Part shown: positions 15,964 through 23,878 of the stretch, in pieces | Layout of the letters: the number at the start of each line of letters is the position of its first letter | Numbering within the stretch: the first letter of the stretch is position 1 | DNA from: DAXETY01 sp051155755 | GTDB lineage: Bacteria; Desulfobacterota; Desulfobacteria; Desulfobacterales; SG8-13 | Direction of reading: 5' to 3' | Assembly: GCA_051155755.1 (NCBI GenBank) | Contig: DAXETY010000007.1 | Location: forward strand, 1-47,739 | DNA length: 47,739 nt | Notes under the pieces: model-generated | Told to the model about the DNA's origin: nothing | What the model saw: the letters and a program-made list of their open reading frames with translations, nothing else | The model's database searches: none | Translations under genes and position numbers: made by a program

Positions 15964-16892
15964 AAATGACGCAGACAGTCGTGGTTCTCGGCAGCCTGCT
16001 CATCCTGGCCGCGGTGGTCTATGTGGTGGTCTACTTGCCGTGGGCTTTTCGAATACAGGAGCCGTCGGAGATTTTTCGCGAGCGCACCGCCGAGGAAGCC
16101 GAGGGCCGTTTGATCTACATCGCCAACGGGTGCGTGTATTGTCACAGCCAATCCATTCGTCCGTTCGACTGGGGACTGGGAGCCGATCGTATTGCCCAGG
16201 CCGGCGACTATCTCGGGGATCGGCCGATTCTGCTGGGTTCGGCCCGCACCGGACCGGACTTGTCCCAGGCCGGCGGCGAGCACCCCGACGACTGGCATAT
16301 CGCTCATTTTATGAACCCGCGTTATACACGTCCCAATTCCATTATGCCGGCATTCGAGTTCCTGGGCATGGATCAGATCGAGAAGCTGACCGCATACGTC
16401 CAGAGTCTGGGGCTGAAAGACGCCGACCGGCGCATGCAGCGGCAGCGCTACTGGAAGGAACAGGTCATCAAAGCCTACGAGGCCGGACCCGAATACAACG
16501 TGCAGTGGCTGAACGAACACGTCCCCCAGGGATGGCGCGACATCCCCAATCCCTATCCGACCACGCCGGCTGCGCTGGCGCGCGGGCAAAAAATTTACCT
16601 GGAAAATTGTTCCGGGTGCCACAGCCCGATCGGAGACGGCATGGGACCGGCGCAGCCTTGGATTTATCCGCCGCCGTTTAACTTCACGATTTTGAAAGAC
16701 CGGGAGATCTCGGGCGGCATCATTTACTACCAGATCATGAACGGGATCACCGGCAGTGCCATGCCGTATTTTAAAAAAGAGCTGGAATCGGAAAAAATAT
16801 GGGAGGTCGGCGACTACGTCGCGAACTACTTTATCAACCAGTCCGATGCCAATACCGAGCCTCGCGGCATCGACGCATCCCTGGAGCCCTGA
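15960..16892 (+). CDS. ccoO: cbb3 oxidase cytochrome c subunit II with an extra C-terminal haem c domain (CcoO/CcoP-like fusion)
   Basis: This 310-residue protein has one N-terminal membrane helix (about 5-27), then a CcoO-type domain with haem site CVYCH (58-62) followed by the typical stretches QSIRPFDWGLGADRIAQAGDY and RTGPDL, and probable axial M129 in SIMPAFEF. A second cytochrome c domain follows with CSGCH (217-221) and probable axial M268 in GSAMPYF. It therefore supplies two c haems in a single chain. No separate dihaem CcoP gene is present, so the second domain may take over part of its role. The ATG overlaps the ccoN stop (ATGA), the usual sign of fixed stoichiometry. Confidence 0.9.
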   Translation: MKMTQTVVVLGSLLILAAVVYVVVYLPWAFRIQEPSEIFRERTAEEAEGRLIYIANGCVYCHSQSIRPFDWGLGADRIAQAGDYLGDRPILLGSARTGPDLSQAGGEHPDDWHIAHFMNPRYTRPNSIMPAFEFLGMDQIEKLTAYVQSLGLKDADRRMQRQRYWKEQVIKAYEAGPEYNVQWLNEHVPQGWRDIPNPYPTTPAALARGQKIYLENCSGCHSPIGDGMGPAQPWIYPPPFNFTILKDREISGGIIYYQIMNGITGSAMPYFKKELESEKIWEVGDYVANYFINQSDANTEPRGIDASLEP

Positions 16893-16983
16893 AGGCGAAT
16901 TGTTGATTTTGCCGCGGGTTCAAATTCTGCGAATCACCGGAATTTGAAATCCCGAAAATCGCAAAACCATTCAATCGGACGGA

Positions 16984-17253
16984 ATGAAAATGTATTTCCC
17001 TTACTTCATGGCATACATCCTGATCGGGCTGACTCTGGGATTGGTGGTGTTTATCTGGGCGATGAAAAACGGCCAGTTCCGCGACCAACAGCGCGCCCGA
17101 TTTCTGCCGCTGGAAGAAGATCACAGCCCCGCTCAAGCCCGGCCGGGCAAAGCCCGGCGCTGGGAAATTTATGGATTGATCATTCTGGCTGTCGCCGGCC
17201 TGGCGGCCAGTGCGGCCGTGCTGGTGGTTGCACTGCTGACAGACGGCTCCTGA
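16984..17253 (+). CDS. ccoS: CcoS-like small membrane protein (cbb3 oxidase assembly)
   Basis: This 89-residue protein has an N-terminal membrane helix (about 8-26) followed directly by FIWAMKNGQFRDQQ, close to the FlWa-ksGQFdD signature of CcoS/FixS, which is needed to insert haem and copper into cbb3 oxidase. Unlike plain CcoS it carries a second helix at the C-terminus (about 62-84). It lies 91 bases after the ccoO-like gene in the same operon. Two in-frame ATG codons (16984, 16990) are close and I cannot decide between them. A small structural subunit of the oxidase is the alternative reading. Confidence 0.7.
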   Translation: MKMYFPYFMAYILIGLTLGLVVFIWAMKNGQFRDQQRARFLPLEEDHSPAQARPGKARRWEIYGLIILAVAGLAASAAVLVVALLTDGS

Positions 17254-17277
17254 AGGGGTGTCAAAGGAGACCCAAAG

Positions 17278-17553
17278 ATGCGGTTTTACGAGCTTTTGAA
17301 CTACCGACACGTGGTTCTGTACTTGTTTCCGACGCTGGTTTTTATCATCCTGTTCGTGATGCTGCTGGGCTACAGCCATTTCCGCAACAAGGATTCCGAC
17401 GAACGCATGGAGAAGGTCCAGTACCGTTTCCCCGGCGGCATCGGCGACCGCTATGCCCCTTTCCCGCTGGGAATGACGTTGATTATCGTAGGAACGGTCA
17501 TCTGGAGCTTTTTTTACATTCTGGTAATCGGCCTGCTGGGGGTGAAAATTTAA
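17278..17553 (+). CDS. Small two-helix membrane protein of the oxidase operon, function unknown
   Basis: I do not recognise a named family. The protein has 91 residues: a short N-terminal segment, a hydrophobic helix at about 10-30 (VVLYLFPTLVFIILFVMLLGY), a polar stretch with RFPGGIGDRYAPFP, and a second helix at about 63-88. A good ribosome site (AAGGAG) lies ten bases before the ATG. Its place between the CcoS-like gene and the actE-like cytochrome, with 3-25 base gaps, indicates a subunit or assembly factor of the oxidase or of an oxidase/complex III assembly. It contains no cysteine and no haem motif. Confidence 0.72.
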   Translation: MRFYELLNYRHVVLYLFPTLVFIILFVMLLGYSHFRNKDSDERMEKVQYRFPGGIGDRYAPFPLGMTLIIVGTVIWSFFYILVIGLLGVKI

Positions 17554-17556
17554 GAC

Positions 17557-17820
17557 ATGCAAACAACCGAGGAATTGAAATCCGAACTGGAATTCGAACC
17601 CAAACTTCCGAAAGAATCCACCTTCGGAGTCTGGGTGGTTTTGGTTCTGTTGCTGGCGTTGATTTTCGGCAAGGGTTTGATGGCGTTTTTCGTGATCGGC
17701 GACCTGGGGCAGCCCGACTGGAACTACGGGATCGTCCGGGATGTGCCGGGGGAGTCGCCTTATGCGATTTACGAGCCCCTGCCGTATTCGCAGCACGTGC
17801 GCGGAGACAAAGGAGAGTAA
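17557..17820 (+). CDS. Small single-helix membrane protein of the oxidase operon, function unknown
   Basis: This 87-residue protein has an acidic N-terminus, one membrane helix (about 23-46, VWVVLVLLLALIFGKGLMAFF) and a C-terminal tail rich in Pro, Tyr and Gly (VPGESPYAIYEPLPYSQHV). It is three bases from the previous stop and its own stop abuts the start of the actE-like gene, so the three are surely one transcript. No family is recognised. The tail looks like a peptide that packs on a partner, and a small structural subunit bridging complex III and the oxidase is a reasonable guess from position only. Confidence 0.7.
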   Translation: MQTTEELKSELEFEPKLPKESTFGVWVVLVLLLALIFGKGLMAFFVIGDLGQPDWNYGIVRDVPGESPYAIYEPLPYSQHVRGDKGE

Positions 17821-18330
17821 ATGAAGAAGCTGCTGTTTCTGCTGGTGGTTGCAGCCGCGATGACCGTCGCTTACAATCTCCTGATTTACTATGACAACAA
17901 TTTTATGTACGGACGCATGCGGGAAACACCGGCGGTGCGGCCTTATGAGAAGCCCATTTTCACCATGGAAGCCGGGATCGTGCCGTTACAGGGTGGAGAT
18001 GCCATCTATCGGGCCGCCAGTGCCGAGAGCCTGTCGTCTCCAATCAATTTGAACAGTCCGGCGGTAATCCAGGAAGGCAAGAATCTCTATTTCACCTTCT
18101 GCAACCAGTGCCATGGCAAATACTACGACGGCAACGCCACGGTGGGACAGAGTTTTGCACCGCTGCCCACCGACCTTCGCAGCCCCCGGGTGCAGAATTT
18201 TTCCGAAGGCTACCTGTTCAAACACATCACCTTCGGAGGCGGACGTGCCCCGGCACTGGGAACGACGATCCAGGTGCAGGACCGCTGGCGCATCGTCGCT
18301 TTTCTCAAGTCGCTGGGAATCCGCCAATAA
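17821..18330 (+). CDS. actE: ActE-like monohaem cytochrome c
   Basis: This 169-residue protein has an N-terminal membrane or signal segment (about 3-24), then a stretch resembling ActE of alternative complex III (IVPLQGGDAIYRAAS), and a cytochrome c domain with CNQCH at 94-98 and the family-typical C-terminus DRWRIVAFLKSLG. ActE carries electrons out of the complex. The usual C-terminal axial methionine is absent: there is no Met anywhere after H98, and the expected place reads GGRAPALG. H135 is the only other His there. The ATG follows AAAGGAG and directly abuts the previous stop. The gene lies at the end of the cluster, not between actD and actF. Confidence 0.8.
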   Translation: MKKLLFLLVVAAAMTVAYNLLIYYDNNFMYGRMRETPAVRPYEKPIFTMEAGIVPLQGGDAIYRAASAESLSSPINLNSPAVIQEGKNLYFTFCNQCHGKYYDGNATVGQSFAPLPTDLRSPRVQNFSEGYLFKHITFGGGRAPALGTTIQVQDRWRIVAFLKSLGIRQ

Positions 18331-18412
18331 CCGGCATCGAAATCGATCCTTTCAAATTTTGACTTCATTGGAACGAGGACGCCAATCCCTTCGGACCCAC
18401 ACAAACCCCGAA

Positions 18413-20929
18413 ATGAACCAGACTGACACCCGCTGCGATTTGTGCGGACTGTCCCTGCGGCCCAAATTCTACGCTCTGGATGGCCGCGAGGGCGATTATC
18501 GCTTCTGTTGCATGGGCTGCCGGCAGGTGTTTTCCATGCTGCTGGAGGCCACCGGCAGCGCCGATCCGGAAGCCTTTCGTCGTTCCGAACTGTTCCGCCA
18601 GTGCCGCGAACTGGGCATTATTCCCGCATCCGAAGCCGACCTGGACCAGACCGTTGCCGACGGCACCCCGGCGCCTGTTTCCCCGGAAGCCGCGCCGGAA
18701 ACCGAAGCGCCGAACATCCTTGCATTTCAGCTGGAGGTCCGGGACATGTGGTGCCCGGCCTGTGCCTGGGTGATTGACGAAACCCTTAAGCGCACACCGG
18801 GCGTCATTGCTTCGACCTGCAATTTTTCCACCGACGCGCTGCGGGTCCAGTACGATCCGGTGACAACATCTCCGGCCCGGCTGCGCGCGGCCGTGGCCGC
18901 CCTTGGATACCGGGTTCGCGATCCGCAACTGCCCGGAGCGTTGCAGACGCGCAATGAATGGATCCAGTTCGGCGTTTGCGCCCTGCTGACCATGAACGTG
19001 ATGATGCTCTCCTTTGCGCTGTATTCGGGCTTTTTCAGCGATATCTCCGCAGAATTCGTCACCTATCTTTCCTGGCCGATTTTCCTGTTGGCCACCGCGG
19101 TGATGGTTTACGGTGGCGGGCCCATGATCCGCAAGACGGTGCGCGGTCTGGCCGCCGCTGCGGTGGGCATGGAGACCCTGATCGCCGTCGGTGCGACCAG
19201 TGCCTACTTCTACAGCGTGTATAATTTCCTGCGGCAGGACATCCACCTGTATTTCGACACGGCCTCCATGTTGATCACCCTGGTGCTGCTGGGCAAGCTG
19301 CTCGAACGCCGGGCCAAGGATCGCGTCTTGGAAGATTTGCAGAACTTTTTTTCCCTGCAGCCGACCAAGGTCCGGCTTCGGGCCGAGGGTTTCCCGCGGG
19401 GTCGATTCGTCGACGTCCGACAGCTGGCGGTCGATGACGTATTTTTGCTGCAGTCCGATGAAATCGCGCCCGCCGACGGTTTCGTGGAAGAAGGGTCGGC
19501 CGTGGTGGAAGAATCCGCCCTGACCGGCGAGCCGACTCCCCGCAATCGCCGGCCGGGGGATTTTCTGCGCAGCGGAACCCGGCTGCTGAGCGGTCGGCTC
19601 GGTGTGCGCGCCACCCACACCGGGGCAGATTCCACCCTGGGTCAGATGATCGGCATCATGGAACAATCCCTGGTGCAGAAAACCCGGTTCGAAGGACGCA
19701 CCGATCGCTTTTTGACCCTGTTTGTCCCCATCGTGGTGCTGCTGGCGGCCGCAACGGCCGGCGCGTGCGTTGCCGCCGGCATTCCTGCTGAGCAGGCCCT
19801 GATTCGTGCCGTGACGGTGCTGGTGATCTCCTGTCCGTGCGCCCTCGGCGTCGCCATTCCGCTGGCGCGCGTAGCCGGTATTGCCGCCGCCGGTCGCATT
19901 GGGATTCTGGTGCGCAATTTTTCGGCCTTCGAACGCGCCGAACACCTCGACACTTTTGTTTTCGACAAGACCGGAACCATCACTTCCGGGCGGTGGGATC
20001 TGCAGCAGGTGATATCGCTGGCGGATCTGGATGAAAACCGCATTCTATCCATGGCCGCCGCCCTGGAAGCCGACTCGGAGCATCTGATTGCTGCGGAAAT
20101 CCGTCGAAGGGCGGCGGAGCGGCGCATACCGTTTGCGCCTGCGGAGTCGGTGCGGGTTCACCCCGATGGAATCCGCGGGCGCATCGGTAAAAACGACGCC
20201 GCCATCGGTTCGCGACGCTTTCTGGAAAGCGTTTTTCCCGCCGGTTTCGCCGCTGCGCTGCCGCCGGAGGTTGCGGGCCGCTCGCGGGTGTACTTCGCTG
20301 TCGACGGTCTTCCGGCGGCCGTGCTGGTATTCGGAGATCCGGTGCGCAACGGCGCCCGCAGAACCATCGATCGTCTGCGGTTCGAAGGCCGGCGGACCGT
20401 GCTGGTCTCGGGAGACGCGTCCGCGGCAACCGAGTCCGTCGGCCGCCTGCTGCAGTTCGACGCGTTCGTCGGCGGTCTGTTGCCCGAGGAAAAAGCGTCC
20501 TTTCTGCGATCGCTCGGCCAACAGGGCCGGCGCACCGCCATGATCGGCGACGGGGTCAATGACGCGCCGGCCATGGCCTGTGCCGATCTGGCCGTGGCCG
20601 TACATTCCGGAAGCCGATTGGGGCGGGAGGTGGCCGATATCACCTTGATGCAGGGACGCCCCCGGCAGCTGCTCGATTTTTTATCACTTTCCGCCCAAAC
20701 CAACGGCAAAATACGCCAGAATCTGGTCTTCTCCCTGGCCTACAACCTGGTCAGCATCCCTCTGGCCATGAGCGGTCTGCTCAATCCGCTGATTGCCGTG
20801 TGTGCCATGCTGTTGAGCAGTTTGAGCGTCATCGGCAATACCCTGCGGCTGGTGCGTTCCTACCGCGGCGGTGCCGCTTCAGAGGACAGCCCTTCCCAAG
20901 CCGTGTATCAATCTTCCCAGCCCCTGTAG
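18413..20929 (+). CDS. ccoI: Copper-translocating P-type ATPase of the CcoI/FixI type
   Basis: This 838-residue P1B ATPase exports copper for assembly of cbb3 oxidase. Order: an N-terminal Cys-rich domain (C8-x2-C11 and FCCMGC at 31-36) of the kind found before FixI/CcoI ATPases; a heavy-metal-associated domain with WCPAC (C114, C117); membrane helices; actuator motif LTGEP; the CPC metal site (SCPCALG, C474 and C476); phosphorylation site DKTGT with D518; and the hinge GDGVND. It ends with two membrane helices and a polar tail. The ATG at 18413 is chosen because it begins the Cys-rich domain; the open frame further upstream overlaps actE in another frame. It closes the respiratory cluster, which fits its role in metal supply. 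Confidence 0.92.
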   Translation: MNQTDTRCDLCGLSLRPKFYALDGREGDYRFCCMGCRQVFSMLLEATGSADPEAFRRSELFRQCRELGIIPASEADLDQTVADGTPAPVSPEAAPETEAPNILAFQLEVRDMWCPACAWVIDETLKRTPGVIASTCNFSTDALRVQYDPVTTSPARLRAAVAALGYRVRDPQLPGALQTRNEWIQFGVCALLTMNVMMLSFALYSGFFSDISAEFVTYLSWPIFLLATAVMVYGGGPMIRKTVRGLAAAAVGMETLIAVGATSAYFYSVYNFLRQDIHLYFDTASMLITLVLLGKLLERRAKDRVLEDLQNFFSLQPTKVRLRAEGFPRGRFVDVRQLAVDDVFLLQSDEIAPADGFVEEGSAVVEESALTGEPTPRNRRPGDFLRSGTRLLSGRLGVRATHTGADSTLGQMIGIMEQSLVQKTRFEGRTDRFLTLFVPIVVLLAAATAGACVAAGIPAEQALIRAVTVLVISCPCALGVAIPLARVAGIAAAGRIGILVRNFSAFERAEHLDTFVFDKTGTITSGRWDLQQVISLADLDENRILSMAAALEADSEHLIAAEIRRRAAERRIPFAPAESVRVHPDGIRGRIGKNDAAIGSRRFLESVFPAGFAAALPPEVAGRSRVYFAVDGLPAAVLVFGDPVRNGARRTIDRLRFEGRRTVLVSGDASAATESVGRLLQFDAFVGGLLPEEKASFLRSLGQQGRRTAMIGDGVNDAPAMACADLAVAVHSGSRLGREVADITLMQGRPRQLLDFLSLSAQTNGKIRQNLVFSLAYNLVSIPLAMSGLLNPLIAVCAMLLSSLSVIGNTLRLVRSYRGGAASEDSPSQAVYQSSQPL

Positions 20930-20934
20930 ACCGG

Positions 20935-21056
20935 TTGATTCTTGCCCAAACCGGGTGCTATGCACCCGGTACAAGTTCAACATCGAAGCACAAACGTGCT
21001 TCTGTATTTTCGGCCTATGGCCGAAAATCCAAGCCACCCGCTTCGCGGGCGGTTGT
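20935..21056 (+). repeat. Long copy of a mosaic intergenic repeat made of four tandem hairpins
   Basis: Five bases after the ccoI stop begins a run of four consecutive hairpins: ACCGGGTGC-tat-GCACCCGGT (20950-20970), GAAGCAC-aaac-GTGCTTC (20985-21002), ATTTTCGGCC-tat-GGCCGAAAAT (21006-21028), and CCCGC-ttc-GCGGG (21037-21049). Both ends match the short element after the gene ending at 3751. Loops are mostly TAT or TTC while stems differ, suggesting selection on structure. It may protect or end the ccoI transcript. Confidence 0.65.
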
Positions 21057-21520
21057 TGACTTCTGTAAGGGAAACCCGTCAAAATTTGACTTACCATCGA
21101 ATGTGCCAACGGATTTCATTGGATGGCGAACCATCCAAAACCTGGATTTCCGCTTTGCAGCTTCAGCCGTATAACTTCCCTTGTACCGAAGCTCGGATGC
21201 ATGTATAATACAATTATATTACAATAGATTGCATCAAGTCCCGCGCCGGGATCGAATCCTGTTGAACTGGCCTGTATCTGTGATTATTTTAGACTTCGCG
21301 AACTTCTGGATCCCACATACCGCAATGCTCGGTCTCTGAATCCGCTGCAGCCGGCCGGGGCGACAAAACCGTTCAATCAAATCCATAGCACCGTTTGTGC
21401 TTGCTACAGGAAATGTTCTTCTGCTGCAAGCCCGCGGCCCGGTCGGCGCCGTCCGGCCGCCAACGCCGCAACCGGCTTTCAGCAGGAGGGAAGAACCCGA
21501 TTTCTCGGGCAGGAGGCATC
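21057..21520. other. Intergenic region and putative prkA leader
   Basis: No convincing gene is seen. The region holds the promoter-like pair at 21181-21209 and a G+C-rich inverted pair GCGGCC / GGCCGC near 21434-21460, shortly before the AGGAGG ribosome site of prkA at 21511-21516. Reading frames entering prkA from 21395 lack a ribosome site and have composition unlike the protein that follows. Confidence 0.4.
21181..21209 (+). promoter_or_regulatory. Candidate sigma-70 promoter for the prkA module
   Basis: A perfect -10 hexamer TATAAT (21204-21209) lies 17 bases after TTGTAC (21181-21186), in the most AT-rich part of the gap. Transcription would begin near 21216 and leave a leader of about 300 bases before prkA. 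Confidence 0.42.
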
Positions 21521-23578
21521 ATGGCAAATTCGAATCACCCGTTTATCCAGCACGTGCAGGCCGTGAAATCCGGACAGCGCATCTTCGAAAATGCGTTCCA
21601 GGGAGTTGCCCGGATGATTCTGGAGAGTGACATCCAGAAAGTGGTGGTCAACGGCAAGACGACCTATGATTTCAGCATCTTCCGCAACGGCAAAAAACAC
21701 GTCATCGGCATGTACGATGAGATCAACAGTTTTGTTTCCTATGTGAAAGACGCCTCCGAAGGGGGCTCCTCGATGGAAATGGCCTTTGTGCTTGTGGGAG
21801 AGCCCGGTAACGGCAAAACTTTTTTCGTCGATTTTCTCTGTGCGAAGTATCGGGAGTTTCTATTCCAGGAGCACAATCGCAAATACACCTTTCGCTTTGC
21901 CAACATCGATCAGCTCGACGGATACGGGCGGATTCGGGTCATCGAATCCCAGACGTACGAGGACCCCATGATTCTGGCGATGAATTTGTTCGAAGATCCG
22001 TCCCGGAACCGGGAATACCTGGCCGAGGTCGGCGGGTTTTCAGACGGTGAGATCGACGTGCTCTACAACAATTATCGTCCCCTGGGTGCCTGCAGCGGCT
22101 ATATCTGGAACGACATCTTCCGGCACGCTGACGGGGATATCGACAAGGCGCTGGAATTCATCGAACTGGTGCCGGTTCCGTTGACCGAAAGCCTTGGAAC
22201 CGTAACCGGCAAGTATCCGGCCAAGGACAAAATTACCTCTTCGGCCGTCGATCTGCTCGGCGAAGAGTCGATTCAGCGACTGCTGCACATCACCGACACC
22301 AACAACCCTTATCGCTTCGACCTGCGGCGGGGAGCGCTGGCCCGGGTTGCCGGGGGCGGCATTCATTTCAGTGATGAAATCTACAAGAACAAAAAAGATC
22401 TGGTGCAGGTTTACCTCGGTGTCATTCAAAACCGCAATATCGAAATCGACGGTTACAAATGGCCCATCGACACCCTGATCATCGCCACCAGCAACAACTC
22501 GGAGTTCCATCGGTTCCTGGCCGAGAAAGAAGAAGCGCCCATCGTGGACCGCTGTCGGATCTGCTATGTGTCGCACAACACCAACTACAAGCTGCAGCGG
22601 GAACTGACCCAGTACGCCATCGGCAGCGAGACCCGAACGACGATCAACCGCGAATACCTGCACCAGGATCCGAACCTGAACTATGCGGCTTCGGTGGCCG
22701 CCGTGCTCAGCCGCCTGCCGCGATCCGAGAAATTGACCGCGGTGGAAACCATGAAGCTGGCTGCCGGCGAGGTGGCTGGGGAAAAGAGCATCAAAACCCT
22801 GGCCGAAGTGATCGACACCTTGAATCAGGACCCGGAGATCATCAACCGCTTCGGTCAGAAAGGGCTCGGACAGCGCAACCTGGGCCGATCGATTCAGCTG
22901 CTGATGGAAAGCTCCGAAACCAACGAAGGCCAGTGCATGTTCGCCTACGACATCTATCGATCCATTGAACGGGTGATCCTCGACTACGTCACCGAAGCCA
23001 ATGACCGGGCCAAGTACCTGGAAGACTTGAAAATCGCCAAGGGACTCTATCGCGAACGCATCATGACCGAGATGTTCAACGCCTACATGGACGAACCGCT
23101 GGCGATTCGCAAGGACGTGATGAATTACGTCAACATGATCATCGGCATCGACGCGGAGAACCTCGGGCCGGACAAGATGTGGAAATACAAGGATCCGCAG
23201 ACCGGCGAACTCAAGGCCCTGAAGATCGACGAGCGCTTCATCAACAGCGTGGAGGAGCGCCTGGGTCTGAAAACCGAGGAGCAGCGCGAAACCTTCCGCA
23301 CCTCGATTCGGAAGATTTACGGCCAGAAGATCTCCATCGATCCGGATTACGATTTCATGGACAACCTCGAGCTGGTCAAGGCCGTCACCGACGTGCGGCT
23401 GAAATCCGACATCGCCGGGGCCGGCAGCCTCATCGGCGCGCTGGCCAACCGGACCAACGAGGAAAATCAGAAGCTCTACGACCGCATGGTGGACACCATG
23501 CTCAGCAAGCTGGGGTACTGCAAGACGTGTGCGCAGAAGACCATAGAATATTTTTGCACCCAGGAAGACGAAAATTGA
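21521..23578 (+). CDS. prkA: PrkA family serine protein kinase
   Basis: This 685-residue protein is a PrkA/YeaG-type kinase: an AAA+ N-terminal domain with Walker A GEPGNGKT (93-100, K99) and a C-terminal helical PrkA domain ending in the family-typical YCKTCAQKTIEYFC segment. In other bacteria PrkA/YeaG acts with YeaH and SpoVR in stationary phase and nutrient stress; its substrates are poorly known. The ATG at 21521 is chosen because AGGAGG sits five bases upstream and the protein then starts as other PrkA proteins do; the frame open upstream to 21395 is not supported. The stop codon lies inside the left arm of a long palindrome. It heads a four-gene module with yeaH, spoVR and a second prkA. 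Confidence 0.93.
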   Translation: MANSNHPFIQHVQAVKSGQRIFENAFQGVARMILESDIQKVVVNGKTTYDFSIFRNGKKHVIGMYDEINSFVSYVKDASEGGSSMEMAFVLVGEPGNGKTFFVDFLCAKYREFLFQEHNRKYTFRFANIDQLDGYGRIRVIESQTYEDPMILAMNLFEDPSRNREYLAEVGGFSDGEIDVLYNNYRPLGACSGYIWNDIFRHADGDIDKALEFIELVPVPLTESLGTVTGKYPAKDKITSSAVDLLGEESIQRLLHITDTNNPYRFDLRRGALARVAGGGIHFSDEIYKNKKDLVQVYLGVIQNRNIEIDGYKWPIDTLIIATSNNSEFHRFLAEKEEAPIVDRCRICYVSHNTNYKLQRELTQYAIGSETRTTINREYLHQDPNLNYAASVAAVLSRLPRSEKLTAVETMKLAAGEVAGEKSIKTLAEVIDTLNQDPEIINRFGQKGLGQRNLGRSIQLLMESSETNEGQCMFAYDIYRSIERVILDYVTEANDRAKYLEDLKIAKGLYRERIMTEMFNAYMDEPLAIRKDVMNYVNMIIGIDAENLGPDKMWKYKDPQTGELKALKIDERFINSVEERLGLKTEEQRETFRTSIRKIYGQKISIDPDYDFMDNLELVKAVTDVRLKSDIAGAGSLIGALANRTNEENQKLYDRMVDTMLSKLGYCKTCAQKTIEYFCTQEDEN

Positions 23579-23711
23579 TGTCAGAGGCTCATCTAACGTC
23601 CGATTGCGGCGTTGTTTTGCGGATTGAAATGCTCACGTACTCGCGTGTACGCTCCGCTTTCAATCCGCAAAACGCCTTGCCCTCGAACGTAATCTAAGCC
23701 TCGGACATCAA
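23575..23711. repeat. Long imperfect palindrome overlapping the prkA stop codon
   Basis: Left arm 23575-23640 and right arm 23647-23711 are near reverse complements around a six-base centre. Matched blocks include TTGATGTC-GAGGCT with AGCCTC-GACATCAA at the outer ends, TTTTGCGGATTGAAA with TTTCAATCCGCAAAA in the middle, and GTAC near the loop. The TGA of prkA is within the outer left arm. In RNA it would form a hairpin of about 65 paired positions with mismatches, enough to stop or process the message between prkA and yeaH. Confidence 0.75.
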
Positions 23712-23878
23712 TTTACGGTTTTTAGAGAGCGGTTTAGGGCTGAAAGGTACGAAATAACAAACCGAAATATATGATTCGCTACTTCACGCCGATTTTGGAA
23801 TCACATGTTATGAATTGAACCGATGCTTATATTGTAGTTAGAAACCCAAGCATCGAACCCGAAAGCGAACATCGACAG

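Noticed and set aside
21395..21520. N-terminal extension of PrkA
   Set aside because: The upstream frame lacks a ribosome site and reads as Arg/Ser-rich non-family sequence, whereas ATG 21521 has AGGAGG at good spacing.
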